A DNA stretch of 38,548 bases from Leptospira sp. (GTDB lineage Bacteria; Spirochaetota; Leptospiria; Leptospirales; Leptospiraceae), in assembly GCA_016742255.1 (NCBI GenBank), contig JACVCB010000032.1, positions 1 to 38,548 of the forward strand, in the 5' to 3' direction. The position numbers and the translations under genes are program-made. The stretch's first letter is position 1; every line of letters starts with the position of its first letter. Below, one piece after another: positions 1 to 7,716 of the stretch. Under the pieces are notes generated by a model, which was not told the DNA's origin, ran no database searches, and was given only the letters and a program-made list of their open reading frames with translations.

Positions 1-2
1 AA

Positions 3-122
3 AAAGCTGATTTAGAAAAAGCTACAAGGAATCGGGTATTAAAAAATCCGGTGATAAAGGATGAGTATTTTTTTATTTTTAGGTGTATGTCGGTAGAAGG
101 ATATGCTACTGACTCAATTTAA
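3..122 (+). CDS. C-terminal end of an unidentified protein (5' truncated by window)
   Basis: Frame 3 is open from the left edge to a TAA at 120-122 and encodes about 39 residues ending in CMSVEGYATDSI. The other two plus frames stop within the first 15 bases, so this is the natural tail of a gene that begins outside the window. The peptide is mixed and charged, with no membrane segment and no motif I recognise. It could also be a chance open frame of 40 codons, since nothing but its position supports it. The 131 bases between it and the next gene hold no clear promoter or hairpin. Confidence 0.45.
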   Translation, partial: KADLEKATRNRVLKNPVIKDEYFFIFRCMSVEGYATDSI

Positions 123-253
123 ATTGGCAACTGCTAATAACATGAAATCCCTCTTAACAGTGAAAAAATAGTATTCGGAGGAAGTTCTCGCGAAGACATT
201 GATGGAAACGAAATATTCGATTGCTGTTCAAAGAAGATAGGAGAGGAATTTAT

Positions 254-715
254 ATGTCACGTCCATTTAAAGTGTTAGGCATCCAACAAGTGGCCATTGG
301 TGGAGAATCAAAAGAAAAATTATCCAAATTCTGGGTTGAAGTGATGGGACTGACTAAAGTTTCCGATTACAAAAGTGAAAAAGAGAATGTCGACGAGGAC
401 ATCCTTTCCATGGGAAAAGGACCATACAAAGTTGAAATTGATCTGATGCAACCGATTGATCCAAACAAAAGTCCGAAAGTCCACGATCCAAAACTCAACC
501 ACATTGGCCTTTGGATTGATAATTTGGAAGCCTGTGTGGAATACCTCACCAAACAAGGCGTCAGGTTCACACCTGGTGGAATTCGAAAAGGTGCAGCTGG
601 TTATAACGTTTGTTTCATCCACCCAAAAGGAAACGAAGAATTTCCACTTTGCAGTGAAGGCGTTCTTGTAGAATTAGTGCAAGCACCAGAGGATGTGATC
701 AAAGCTCTCGGTTAA
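254..715 (+). CDS. VOC family (glyoxalase/bleomycin-resistance fold) protein
   Basis: A single-domain protein of about 153 residues of the vicinal oxygen chelate superfamily. Two beta-alpha-beta-beta-beta modules can be seen: one starts IQQVAIGG and the second starts [17 protein letters not shown]. The usual metal-ligand positions are occupied by Gln (first strand), Glu in YKVEIDL, His in NHIGL and Glu in VLVELVQ. This suggests a metal-dependent lyase, isomerase or dioxygenase; the substrate cannot be read from sequence. I chose the ATG at 254 because AGGAGAGG lies 7 bases upstream (239-246) and the fold starts directly after it. An ATG at 221 in the same frame would add 11 unlikely residues. 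The gene ends 3 bases before the convergent lipocalin gene. Family assignment is firm, specific function unknown. Confidence 0.85.
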   Translation: MSRPFKVLGIQQVAIGGESKEKLSKFWVEVMGLTKVSDYKSEKENVDEDILSMGKGPYKVEIDLMQPIDPNKSPKVHDPKLNHIGLWIDNLEACVEYLTKQGVRFTPGGIRKGAAGYNVCFIHPKGNEEFPLCSEGVLVELVQAPEDVIKALG

Positions 716-718
716 ACC

Positions 719-1339
719 TTAGAATTTTTGCAAACGGTTGGTATCATAACCAATCGTTTGTGCATACAAAGTATATTCAGTTTCGATCGATTGCGAAATT
801 GTTTTTTCTCTGGAAAAAATCCACAAAAAATTAGATTCTGGCCCACCAATAAGGGCTGTTTGGTACCCTTGGCGGTCAATTTTAAGAATCAAATAATCAC
901 CAAAAAAAATTGGGTATAAAAAACTGACCTTTAATTTTCCGAGATTCGGATCTGGCAATAGAGCAATTCCTTCGATCGTCGTTGGACCCATAGAGGATGT
1001 TCCTTGGTTTTTCACTCGGATATTCCCATCTTCTCGTAGTGAGTATTCTGCTGAGACATTCGTGAGCCCAGATTGGAATGGATTGTCTATGCGTTTGATC
1101 TCATACCATGTTCCTAAAAACCGATTCCAATCTATATTATTTTCTGCATAGGCATCAAAACGAGAGGGAGAAAGGTAAGTTCCTAAACTAACAGAAACTA
1201 GTGGGAGAAAGGGGTTTTCCAAATTAGAAGAGTTCTTTTCATTTGGAAAATAAGAAGGAGAACATTGGAAGAATGTTATGATTAAAATGTAGAAACTAAA
1301 ATGGATCCATTTTTGTTTGAATGGTAAATTCCCTTCCAT
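719..1339 (-). CDS. Lipocalin family protein (Blc-like), probable lipoprotein
   Basis: A protein of 206 residues. After a hydrophobic N-terminal segment (about 12-25) comes FFQC with Cys26, a plausible relaxed spirochaete lipobox, so the product is probably an envelope lipoprotein. The lipocalin signature is clear at about residues 71-91: the NRFLGTWYEIKRIDNPF stretch contains the invariant Gly-x-Trp and the lysine/arginine-flanked first strand of bacterial Blc proteins. Blc-type lipocalins bind lipids such as lysophospholipids in the outer membrane; that role is inferred from the family. About 45 residues between the lipid anchor and the barrel look like a linker. It lies 50 bases downstream of the flippase-like gene on the same strand and could be the last gene of that operon. 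Confidence 0.8.
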   Translation of the reverse strand: MEGNLPFKQKWIHFSFYILIITFFQCSPSYFPNEKNSSNLENPFLPLVSVSLGTYLSPSRFDAYAENNIDWNRFLGTWYEIKRIDNPFQSGLTNVSAEYSLREDGNIRVKNQGTSSMGPTTIEGIALLPDPNLGKLKVSFLYPIFFGDYLILKIDRQGYQTALIGGPESNFLWIFSREKTISQSIETEYTLYAQTIGYDTNRLQKF

Positions 1340-1389
1340 CTCCTTTTAGAGTGGAAGAGAAACGGTATTTGTTTTAAAAATAATTGAAT

Positions 1390-2340
1390 TTATATAATTT
1401 TTTTATGCAAAAAACGCCAATGAAGGTAAGCAAAACAAGCTAAGAATGTTGTGATGAGAAACTGTGTTAGATGGACAACAGTTGCATACACAAGTCCTTC
1501 CCCTGGGTCTCTTCCTAAGATGATAAAGCCTGAAATGATTGCCGCATGGAATACTCCGATTCCAGAGGGAGCAGAGGGGATTGCCACTCCCATTCCACCT
1601 AAAAACATAAAGAGTAAGGCCTCAGGAAAACGTATTGGCATGCCGATGAGCATACCTGCTAAGTAATAAGAGATCGCATAACCAAAAATCCATGTTGGAA
1701 GTGAATAGGCCAATGGTTTGATCAGTTTGTCACCTTGCAAAAATTCTGAAAATTCTACAAGGTGGTGGTCTAGTTTTGATTCATACAAGGATTGTTTTCC
1801 AATCAGAGAAAAACAATTTAGCAAGAGTTTTTGTAGTGTGGACAGGAAGTATTTGACTAAAACTAAACCAACTAACATCGCCAAGATGACGAGTGCAGAA
1901 ATGAGTAATAAGCTAAGGTTTTTTGACTGGCCAAGTCCCATATAAAAAAGAGCTCCCGCACCAATCACAACCACGGCACCCAAATCCATGACTTTTTCCA
2001 AAAAAATGCGGCTTAATAGGTGAGTGAGAGGTAAATCAGAATCTCGTTTGTTCATGAGTAGTCTTACCAAATCACCCCCACGAGCTGGTAATACCATATT
2101 CAATCCAACTCCAATGATTGCGGTAGTGAAGGATTGAGTGAAGGTGATCTTTTCTTCTAAAAGATGGAACCAACGAATGGAAAATGGAACAAAGGCCCAA
2201 AGGTTGGAAAGGATGAGGAGTGGGAATATCCACCAATTGACTTTTCCTTCCAACCGTTTGAATTCACTGATATCAAAGTTTTTTTGTAAAAAATAAATCG
2301 CAATGCCTGAAACGATGATTCCAAAAATTAATTTTCTCAT
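1390..2340 (-). CDS. YbhN/LPG-synthase transmembrane-type membrane protein (flippase-like)
   Basis: An integral membrane protein of about 316 residues with some seven or eight hydrophobic segments. It matches the lysylphosphatidylglycerol synthase TM region / UPF0104 family: an N-terminal helix followed by WWIFPLLILSNLWAFVPFSIRW, the NMVLPARGGDLVR motif (Pro-Ala-Arg-Gly-Gly-Glu/Asp is the family signature) and a C-terminal PSAPSGIGVFHAA loop. The family is associated with lipid translocation, but no substrate can be assigned. The start at 2340 (MRKLIFG) is preferred over an in-frame start at 2379, which would overlap the HIT gene; AGGG lies just upstream. It begins 7 bases after the HIT stop, so the two are co-transcribed. 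Confidence 0.8.
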   Translation of the reverse strand: MRKLIFGIIVSGIAIYFLQKNFDISEFKRLEGKVNWWIFPLLILSNLWAFVPFSIRWFHLLEEKITFTQSFTTAIIGVGLNMVLPARGGDLVRLLMNKRDSDLPLTHLLSRIFLEKVMDLGAVVVIGAGALFYMGLGQSKNLSLLLISALVILAMLVGLVLVKYFLSTLQKLLLNCFSLIGKQSLYESKLDHHLVEFSEFLQGDKLIKPLAYSLPTWIFGYAISYYLAGMLIGMPIRFPEALLFMFLGGMGVAIPSAPSGIGVFHAAIISGFIILGRDPGEGLVYATVVHLTQFLITTFLACFAYLHWRFLHKKII

Positions 2341-2347
2341 TTTGTAA

Positions 2348-2692
2348 TTACCCTGGTGGCCATTGTAAATGCCTTCCACCTAATAGATGGAAGTGGAGGT
2401 GTCCTACTGTTTGGCCACCATAACTTCCGCAGTTATTGACCAATCGGTATCCTTTTTCATGGATTCCATTTTTTTCGGCTAGTTTTGGAATCACTTGGAA
2501 AATTTCATTCGTCACCTTTGGATCCAATGCTGCAATTTCATTCATGCTATTGATATGAACTTTGGGAATGATGAGTAAATGAATTGGCGCTTGGGGAGTG
2601 ATGTCGTGAAAGACAAAGATAGAATCAGATTCATATTCTTTTTTGGCAGGGATTTCACCCTTAATGATTTTACAAAAAATACAGTTTTCCAT
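2348..2692 (-). CDS. HIT family (histidine triad, HINT-like) hydrolase
   Basis: A 114-residue protein with the full HINT layout. It has an N-terminal CIFCKIIKGEIPA segment, the DITPQAPIHLLIIPKVHI core and the C-terminal active site HLHFHLLGG, followed by the conserved terminal Trp-Pro-Pro-Gly. HINT enzymes hydrolyse purine nucleoside phosphoramidates and act on nucleotidyl conjugates in the cytoplasm. The length is typical of bacterial HinT. The ATG at 2692 starts one base after the stop of the ROK gene, and the stop lies 7 bases before the flippase-like gene, so it sits in the middle of a compact operon. Confidence 0.93.
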   Translation of the reverse strand: MENCIFCKIIKGEIPAKKEYESDSIFVFHDITPQAPIHLLIIPKVHINSMNEIAALDPKVTNEIFQVIPKLAEKNGIHEKGYRLVNNCGSYGGQTVGHLHFHLLGGRHLQWPPG

Positions 2693-2693
2693 C

Positions 2694-3590
2694 TTACTTT
2701 TTCTCCTTTGCGAATACTAGAGAGGCGGCACCTAACGTACCAGATAAATTGCCACCGGGTCCTATTTGTAATCGATCGTTTAATACTGGGAAGATGGTGG
2801 AACGGATTTCTTTTTCCAATGCACTTCCAAATAAATTATAAGACTTGGTAATACCACCCACAAAAACTACCGCTTCTGGATTGAGTAGATGGACTGCACC
2901 ACGTACTGCGTGTGCAAGTGCCCTGGTTCCAAATTCTAAAATATCCTTTGCTACTGGGTCACCATTTTTGACCAATTGGAAAAAAACTTCAGCATTGGTG
3001 AGTTTGGTATTTGTTTTATCAAAATATCGATTCAGAAATCCGATTGTGGAAAAATAACTTTCAACACAACCTTTCACTCCACACCCACATAATGCTCCAC
3101 CAATGACAGATGTGGTATGGCCAATTTCAATTCCATTGCCTAAATACCCTGAATACAAGTGACCATTTAATACAAATCCTCCACCAATTCCTGTACCTAA
3201 GGTTAGGATCAGTTGGGACTCACAATGTTTGTACTTACCAAAAATAGCTTCGCCTAATGCTGCACAGTTTGCGTCATTTTCGTAAAATACGGGGAGAGAA
3301 AATTTAGCTTCTAAAGAAGATTTGATAGGTAGGTTATTTAAACCAATCATATTGGCACTTTTGAGCATAACGCCTGTTTTGTTATTCAATGGGCCAGGGG
3401 AACCAACTCCAATCCCCATACTTTCTTTTGCCAAAGGTTGGATGGCTTCGATTAAAACAGATAAAAAGGAATCATTGTCTAAGTGGTCTGGTGTTTTTTT
3501 GTGGTTGGAATTCAGTTCTTCCCCTTTATCATTAAAGAGGGAAACTCGGATACTCCCACCACCAATATCAACACCAATTGCCTGTTTCAA
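2694..3590 (-). CDS. ROK family sugar kinase (glucokinase-like)
   Basis: A complete ROK protein of 298 residues. The phosphate-binding loop is VDIGGGSIRVSLF (7-19), the catalytic Asp lies in ENDANCAALGE (104-114), and the zinc site is formed by His158 in EIGHTT with Cys168, Cys170 and Cys175 in CGCGVKGC. These features are those of active ROK kinases that phosphorylate glucose, N-acetylhexosamines or similar sugars, rather than ROK repressors; no helix-turn-helix domain is present. Translation seems to start at a TTG (3588-3590), four bases after the ABC ATPase stop. The specific sugar is not determinable. The link with the ABC/permease genes upstream is operonic but not obviously functional. 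Confidence 0.9.
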   Translation of the reverse strand: MKQAIGVDIGGGSIRVSLFNDKGEELNSNHKKTPDHLDNDSFLSVLIEAIQPLAKESMGIGVGSPGPLNNKTGVMLKSANMIGLNNLPIKSSLEAKFSLPVFYENDANCAALGEAIFGKYKHCESQLILTLGTGIGGGFVLNGHLYSGYLGNGIEIGHTTSVIGGALCGCGVKGCVESYFSTIGFLNRYFDKTNTKLTNAEVFFQLVKNGDPVAKDILEFGTRALAHAVRGAVHLLNPEAVVFVGGITKSYNLFGSALEKEIRSTIFPVLNDRLQIGPGGNLSGTLGAASLVFAKEKK

Positions 3591-3594
3591 AACG

Positions 3595-4266
3595 TCACTC
3601 GCCCTTGATCACTTGTTCGAACCTTCCGTTTTTCATTTCATAAACGGTTTGGGCATCAAAGGCAAGTTTCATATCATGTGTGACAAGTATGATCGAATGA
3701 TTTCGTTTATTGTATTCATTGAGTAATAATTGTACTAAATAACTATTTTCTGGATCCAAATCTCCAGATGGTTCATCCGCAAAAAGAATCGCAGGATCGT
3801 TGATGAGAGAACGTGCAATGGCTGCCTTTTGGATTTGGCCGCCTGACAAAGTCCTAGGCAATGAATTCTGGATATCACCTAATTTTAGGTGTTCGATGAG
3901 ATAATCACATTTACGGATGTAATCATCATTCGGAAATTTTTTAGTAAACAAAGCAGGGAGTAGGATATTTTCTTTGATGGTTAAGTTTCCAACTAACTCT
4001 GAAAATTGAAACACAAGTCCCAAGTCACGAGCTCTAATTTCCGCTAGTTCCTGTTTGGATATTTGAGAGAGTTTGATTTGGTCGTACAAAATGTCCCCTT
4101 CCGTTGGAGACAACATTCCCGTTAACATCGAAAGGAGAGTTGTTTTTCCAGATCCGGATGGACCGATGATGGCAACATAATCTCCCTGGTTCACATCAAA
4201 ACTTACCGAACTCACTGCCTCTTCGTTTCCAAAACGTTTGGTAAGATTGTGGACACGGAGTAACAT
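3595..4266 (-). CDS. ABC transporter ATP-binding protein (LolD/MacB-type)
   Basis: A 223-residue nucleotide-binding subunit with every canonical motif: Walker [10 protein letters not shown] (35-43), Q-loop Gln87 in VFQFSE, signature LSGGQ (140-144), Walker [13 protein letters not shown] (160-171) and the switch His in LVTHD (about 197). Sequence and length fit the LolD/FtsE/MacB subgroup that drives mechanotransmission permeases instead of classical importers. Its ATG overlaps the permease stop by one base (TAATG), which indicates translational coupling. It likely works with that short permease; the cargo is unknown. LolD-type lipoprotein release is one possibility, but the partner is too short to be LolC/E. 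Confidence 0.92.
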   Translation of the reverse strand: MLLRVHNLTKRFGNEEAVSSVSFDVNQGDYVAIIGPSGSGKTTLLSMLTGMLSPTEGDILYDQIKLSQISKQELAEIRARDLGLVFQFSELVGNLTIKENILLPALFTKKFPNDDYIRKCDYLIEHLKLGDIQNSLPRTLSGGQIQKAAIARSLINDPAILFADEPSGDLDPENSYLVQLLLNEYNKRNHSIILVTHDMKLAFDAQTVYEMKNGRFEQVIKGE

Positions 4267-4874
4267 TATTTTTGCCTCCGTATGGACTGGTAAGGATCAA
4301 TGAAGGTGCTAATCCCAACAGTGGGAAATGAGACTAGGATTCCTAAAAAGAGAAAAAACACCAAACAGGTGAAAATGGATTTTACTTCTGAAAATAAACC
4401 AAAATCTGGTGGAGGCGAAAGCAGACCTAAATTTAGTACGACCGCCAGTAGGAAACTTGGTAAAAATAGGAAAAATAAGGACAAAGAATGGAGTAGGATA
4501 CATCCAAAACGATTGCCTCCGACTGCCATCATCACACCGATATCACCGAGGGAATGAAGGCAATGGAAGAAAAATAAAGTCATGAGTGCAAAGCTAGTAG
4601 CGTAAAAAAGAATCTGAGGAGACTTGTCAAAGGAAACGATACTAGTAAGAGACACTCCCGCATACAAATGGAAGTGGATCCTGACTGCTAGGACGAGGAA
4701 AGTAAAAACAAGAGTTCCCACAAGGCCATAGGCCAAGGAATAGAGACGATCTCTAACGAGAAGTCGAAGAGCAAACGAAATGTAGGTGAGTTGTATCACT
4801 TCCAGGACAGAATTGACGTAAGACTCTTTTTTACCAACCAAAATAGGAAAATAGGAAGTATTCGAAATTGGCAT
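4266..4874 (-). CDS. Short FtsX-like ABC permease (membrane protein)
   Basis: A protein of up to 202 residues with four predicted membrane helices at about 46-68, 88-112, 122-148 and 165-190. The N-terminal part ([25 protein letters not shown]) and the terminal [10 protein letters not shown] resemble the start and the DP-x-x-A-x-R-like end of FtsX/MacB-type permeases, but the large extracytoplasmic domain of MacB/LolC is replaced by a short loop. It overlaps the ATPase gene by one base, so the two probably form one transporter. The start is uncertain: the ATG at 4874 overlaps the divergent TTG start of the next gene by 7 bases, and a downstream TTG or GTG (about residues 12-26) is possible. 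Substrate unknown. Confidence 0.7.
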   Translation of the reverse strand: MPISNTSYFPILVGKKESYVNSVLEVIQLTYISFALRLLVRDRLYSLAYGLVGTLVFTFLVLAVRIHFHLYAGVSLTSIVSFDKSPQILFYATSFALMTLFFFHCLHSLGDIGVMMAVGGNRFGCILLHSLSLFFLFLPSFLLAVVLNLGLLSPPPDFGLFSEVKSIFTCLVFFLFLGILVSFPTVGISTFIDPYQSIRRQK

Positions 4875-6412
4875 TTTTTATCTTTGTAGGAGCCGCAGTG
4901 ATTTTACTTGGGTTTCTTTTGACCTTTGTCATTGGACAGAGGCGGGATAGTTATGCAAAAGCCTTAAGCCTCGCCACTTTAGGGAATTTTCTAGATGCAA
5001 GGGCCCTGGTTAGGGAAAAACTAGAAGAAGACCACCAAAATCCCTACGGTCATTACGTGATGGCAAAAATTTATGCCATGGAGAATGACCCACTCAACGA
5101 AGCAAAACACCTGGAAATCATCAAAAAAAATAACCGATACACCAAGGAAATTGATCCTGTCACAGTTTCCAACCGGATTGCTGAGATTTATTATAACAAA
5201 GATTTTTTTGAAGAAGCGTTTTTCCATTACCTAGACACACTCCAAGTGGACAGATCCAATCCGATTGCTTGTATTCGTTTGGGTTTTATGGCACTCGGAC
5301 AAAAAGAATTCAAAATCGCTGAACATTTTTTTGCGAGGATCCCTGAAGAGAAGGTCAATCTCACATCGTATTATATCGCCAAAGGTGTGATCTCCGGAGT
5401 GACCGGTGGTGGAAAAGAAAGAGAATACTTTGAAAAAGCATATAAAATTGAAAAAACCCCAGTATCAGGATTTTTATACGCTCTATCCCTTTCGAGGGAA
5501 AACAAACACAAAGATGCAGTGAAAACTGCCATCGCCATCAGTGAACAAATAGAAGATGAATTTGTGAGATTCACCTTATTCCAGTTCCTAATGACAGAAG
5601 CCATCCTCATGCAAAATTTTCCAGAAGCCTTAAAGTATGGAAGGTTATGTCTGGAAATGGCAAAACTCAATGCTTGGCAAAGTGAAATTACAGAGTGTAG
5701 CATTCATTTTGCGATGATCACAACATATATGGGACGTTATGAAGAAGGTGCTGAATACTTAATTGAAGCCGAAGCAGAACGAATGGATGATCCCGATGTG
5801 GTTGCTTTAGCAAATTTAAAATACCGCTTGGAACGAGGAACAGGAACTGTTGAATCGTTAACTCATGAATATGACTTAACACGTGAATTGAATTTATTAT
5901 CCGTGAATTTATTTCCAAACTCACGTTATTTTGAGTTAAGTGGGATGCGTTCCTCCAAACCATTCAATATCAAAGGTATGGTGGATGAAAATGGAAAAAA
6001 ACTTACATCCAAATTGGATATGTTGGGTCTCGACAAATTTGAAAAATTCATAAGTTTACCAGGGACCAATTTTAAAAACCAAGCCACTCGGATGGTGATG
6101 AGTCTTGGTTATCGGGTCACTAAGGAAATTGCGAACCCAGAAGCAGATGGAGTCAATTTACTAGCTTCTTCCAAAGAGGATGTGAACAAACGTGCTCTCT
6201 TTCGTGTGCGTAAATGGAAAGATGCAAAGGTTTCCGATGTTTTTTTACGAGAGATGACAAACCAAATGGAAGATATGGGTGCAACCAAAGGGTATGTGAT
6301 TGGGAATTTTGATGTAACAGAAGCAGGCAAAAAAATCATCGCAGCAAGTAATGGAGCACTTGAGATGTATTCGGGGGATTTGTTTGAGGATCTTCTCAAC
6401 AAAACAATGTAA
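4868..6412 (+). CDS. Membrane-anchored TPR protein with degenerate Mrr-like (restriction endonuclease fold) C-terminal domain
   Basis: About 514 residues. An N-terminal membrane anchor (residues 3-23, ending in a positive QRRDS) is followed by roughly ten TPR-like helical pairs (30-340), including NPIACIRLGFMALGQKEFKIAEHFF. The C-terminal part from about 394 (FEKFISLPGTNFKNQATRMVMSLGYRV) follows the Mrr_cat pattern through to LEMYSGDLFEDLL. Where active Mrr enzymes have Gly-x-Asp and Gln-x-Lys, this protein has GVN (about 425) and RVR (about 447), so nuclease activity is doubtful. The TTG at 4868 has AGGAAG 9 bases upstream (4853-4858). The stop overlaps the ATG of the following gene. Likely an inner-membrane scaffold; function unknown. 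Confidence 0.8.
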   Translation: MAFFIFVGAAVILLGFLLTFVIGQRRDSYAKALSLATLGNFLDARALVREKLEEDHQNPYGHYVMAKIYAMENDPLNEAKHLEIIKKNNRYTKEIDPVTVSNRIAEIYYNKDFFEEAFFHYLDTLQVDRSNPIACIRLGFMALGQKEFKIAEHFFARIPEEKVNLTSYYIAKGVISGVTGGGKEREYFEKAYKIEKTPVSGFLYALSLSRENKHKDAVKTAIAISEQIEDEFVRFTLFQFLMTEAILMQNFPEALKYGRLCLEMAKLNAWQSEITECSIHFAMITTYMGRYEEGAEYLIEAEAERMDDPDVVALANLKYRLERGTGTVESLTHEYDLTRELNLLSVNLFPNSRYFELSGMRSSKPFNIKGMVDENGKKLTSKLDMLGLDKFEKFISLPGTNFKNQATRMVMSLGYRVTKEIANPEADGVNLLASSKEDVNKRALFRVRKWKDAKVSDVFLREMTNQMEDMGATKGYVIGNFDVTEAGKKIIAASNGALEMYSGDLFEDLLNKTM

Positions 6413-7014
6413 TGTGGTCACCAATCCTCAAACAAATCTATTTATTAAATGTAATCTTCCTAATCGTCATATTTTTTTCCACATGTGTTGGTAAAAACAT
6501 TACCAGTGTAATACAAAATCCACAATCACGAAATATAGGAAAACTTAGCTGTCCTTTTCCTGTCAAACAAGGGGTTGTGTATGGAAAAGGAATTTCTCAA
6601 TTTGATACAACTCTGGTATTCTATATAACAAAACAATTGTTACTTGATTTGTGTGAGGGGCATTTTTCCCACCTTTTGGACTTTGTTGATATGGAAACTG
6701 GTTTATTTGTTGATGCCAAAGGGTATTGGTCCAAAGAGGAAGTGGCTTTGGACTTAAAAGATCCAAATGGTTATTTTTCACTGTATTATTTTGATGGGAA
6801 AAAACTAGATCTAAAAAAAGGAAACCAGGGCAATCTTACCATCCGTGATGTATTTTACCAAGCGGGCCTTGTGGTGATTGATGTTTACATTGGATCAAAA
6901 GAAGAGGTAGAACTCAAATTTCGATTTGATTCAAATCCCAAACTGGAACGTTATTTAATCAACCCAAGTTTCATCAAAATCGGAAACAATTGGTACTTAC
7001 ATAGAATGTTCTGA
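6412..7014 (+). CDS. Putative lipoprotein of unknown function
   Basis: A 200-residue protein that I do not recognise. It has a hydrophobic N-terminal segment (about 8-24) followed by FFSTC, a plausible lipobox with Cys near residue 25. The body is beta-rich with alternating hydrophobic residues and ends NPSFIKIGNNWYLHRMF, a style seen in small spirochaete lipoproteins. Its ATG at 6412 overlaps the preceding stop (TAATG), so translation is coupled to the TPR/Mrr-like gene and the two products may act together at the inner membrane or periplasm. The stop lies one base before the convergent ruvA stop. There is no visible terminator between the two. Confidence 0.7.
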   Translation: MWSPILKQIYLLNVIFLIVIFFSTCVGKNITSVIQNPQSRNIGKLSCPFPVKQGVVYGKGISQFDTTLVFYITKQLLLDLCEGHFSHLLDFVDMETGLFVDAKGYWSKEEVALDLKDPNGYFSLYYFDGKKLDLKKGNQGNLTIRDVFYQAGLVVIDVYIGSKEEVELKFRFDSNPKLERYLINPSFIKIGNNWYLHRMF

Positions 7015-7015
7015 T

Positions 7016-7615
7016 TTATTTGGTCCCAGTAATCACTTGTTTTACGATATCAGATGCAGATAGACCTGGATTTGATTTTTTTGCATCAGATACTTGTTTG
7101 GTGGCAGTTTTTTCATCAAAACCAAGTTGGATGAGGGCAAGGGTTGCTAAATCTGTTTCTCGGTCTACGATACTAAATTCAGTTGTTCCCTCATTTAAAA
7201 ACATTTCAAATTTTTTGAGATTTTGTTTGATTTCGAATAAAATCTTTTCAGAAGTTTTCCCTTTTACTTTGGGAATTTTTTCCAAAGTTTTTTTGTCATC
7301 GGCTTTTGCGATTTGGTAAAGATCATCTGCTTGGAAAAAAGATAATATTTTTAAAGCGGTCAGTTCGCCAATTCCGTGTAGGGATTTAATGAGTTCAAAT
7401 AATTCGCGGTCTTTTTTTGAAGAAAATCCAAATAACCTTTGTCCACGGTCTGTGATGGAATGGAAGGTATGTAAAAAAATCTCAGAAGAAATTTTATCCT
7501 TACATTCTAAATGCAGAGGAAAAGGGATCATCACTTCATAACCCACGCCAGACACTTCCACCACCAAACGATCAATTTCTAATTGGAGTAATTTCCCACG
7601 TAAACTTGCGATCAT
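7016..7615 (-). CDS. ruvA: Holliday junction branch migration complex subunit RuvA
   Basis: A protein of about 199 residues with RuvA architecture. The N-terminal OB fold is MIASLRGKLLQLEIDRLVVEVSGVGYEV, with the family's typical start and Gly-Val-Gly-Tyr. The middle holds helix-hairpin-helix motifs (LIKSLHGIGELTALKILSFF and KIPKVKGKTSEKILFEI), and the C-terminal three-helix domain III contacts RuvB (about 155-199, LATLALIQLGFDEKTATKQV). RuvA tetramers bind four-way junctions and direct the RuvB motor during recombination repair. The start at 7615 is chosen over 7636 because AGGAG lies about 9 bases upstream and homologues begin at MIA. No ruvB or ruvC is adjacent. Confidence 0.95.
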   Translation of the reverse strand: MIASLRGKLLQLEIDRLVVEVSGVGYEVMIPFPLHLECKDKISSEIFLHTFHSITDRGQRLFGFSSKKDRELFELIKSLHGIGELTALKILSFFQADDLYQIAKADDKKTLEKIPKVKGKTSEKILFEIKQNLKKFEMFLNEGTTEFSIVDRETDLATLALIQLGFDEKTATKQVSDAKKSNPGLSASDIVKQVITGTK

Positions 7616-7716
7616 AAGCCTCTTCTCCTTTCCCATTGTAAGGAAGGATGAATTATGACTACTCTTCTTTTTTCAATCGAATCCGTTCGCGTTACCCAAA
7701 ATAGAGAAAAGGTTGC

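Noticed and set aside
124..152. TTGGCA as a -35 box for the VOC gene
   Set aside because: No acceptable -10 hexamer at 16-18 bases distance.
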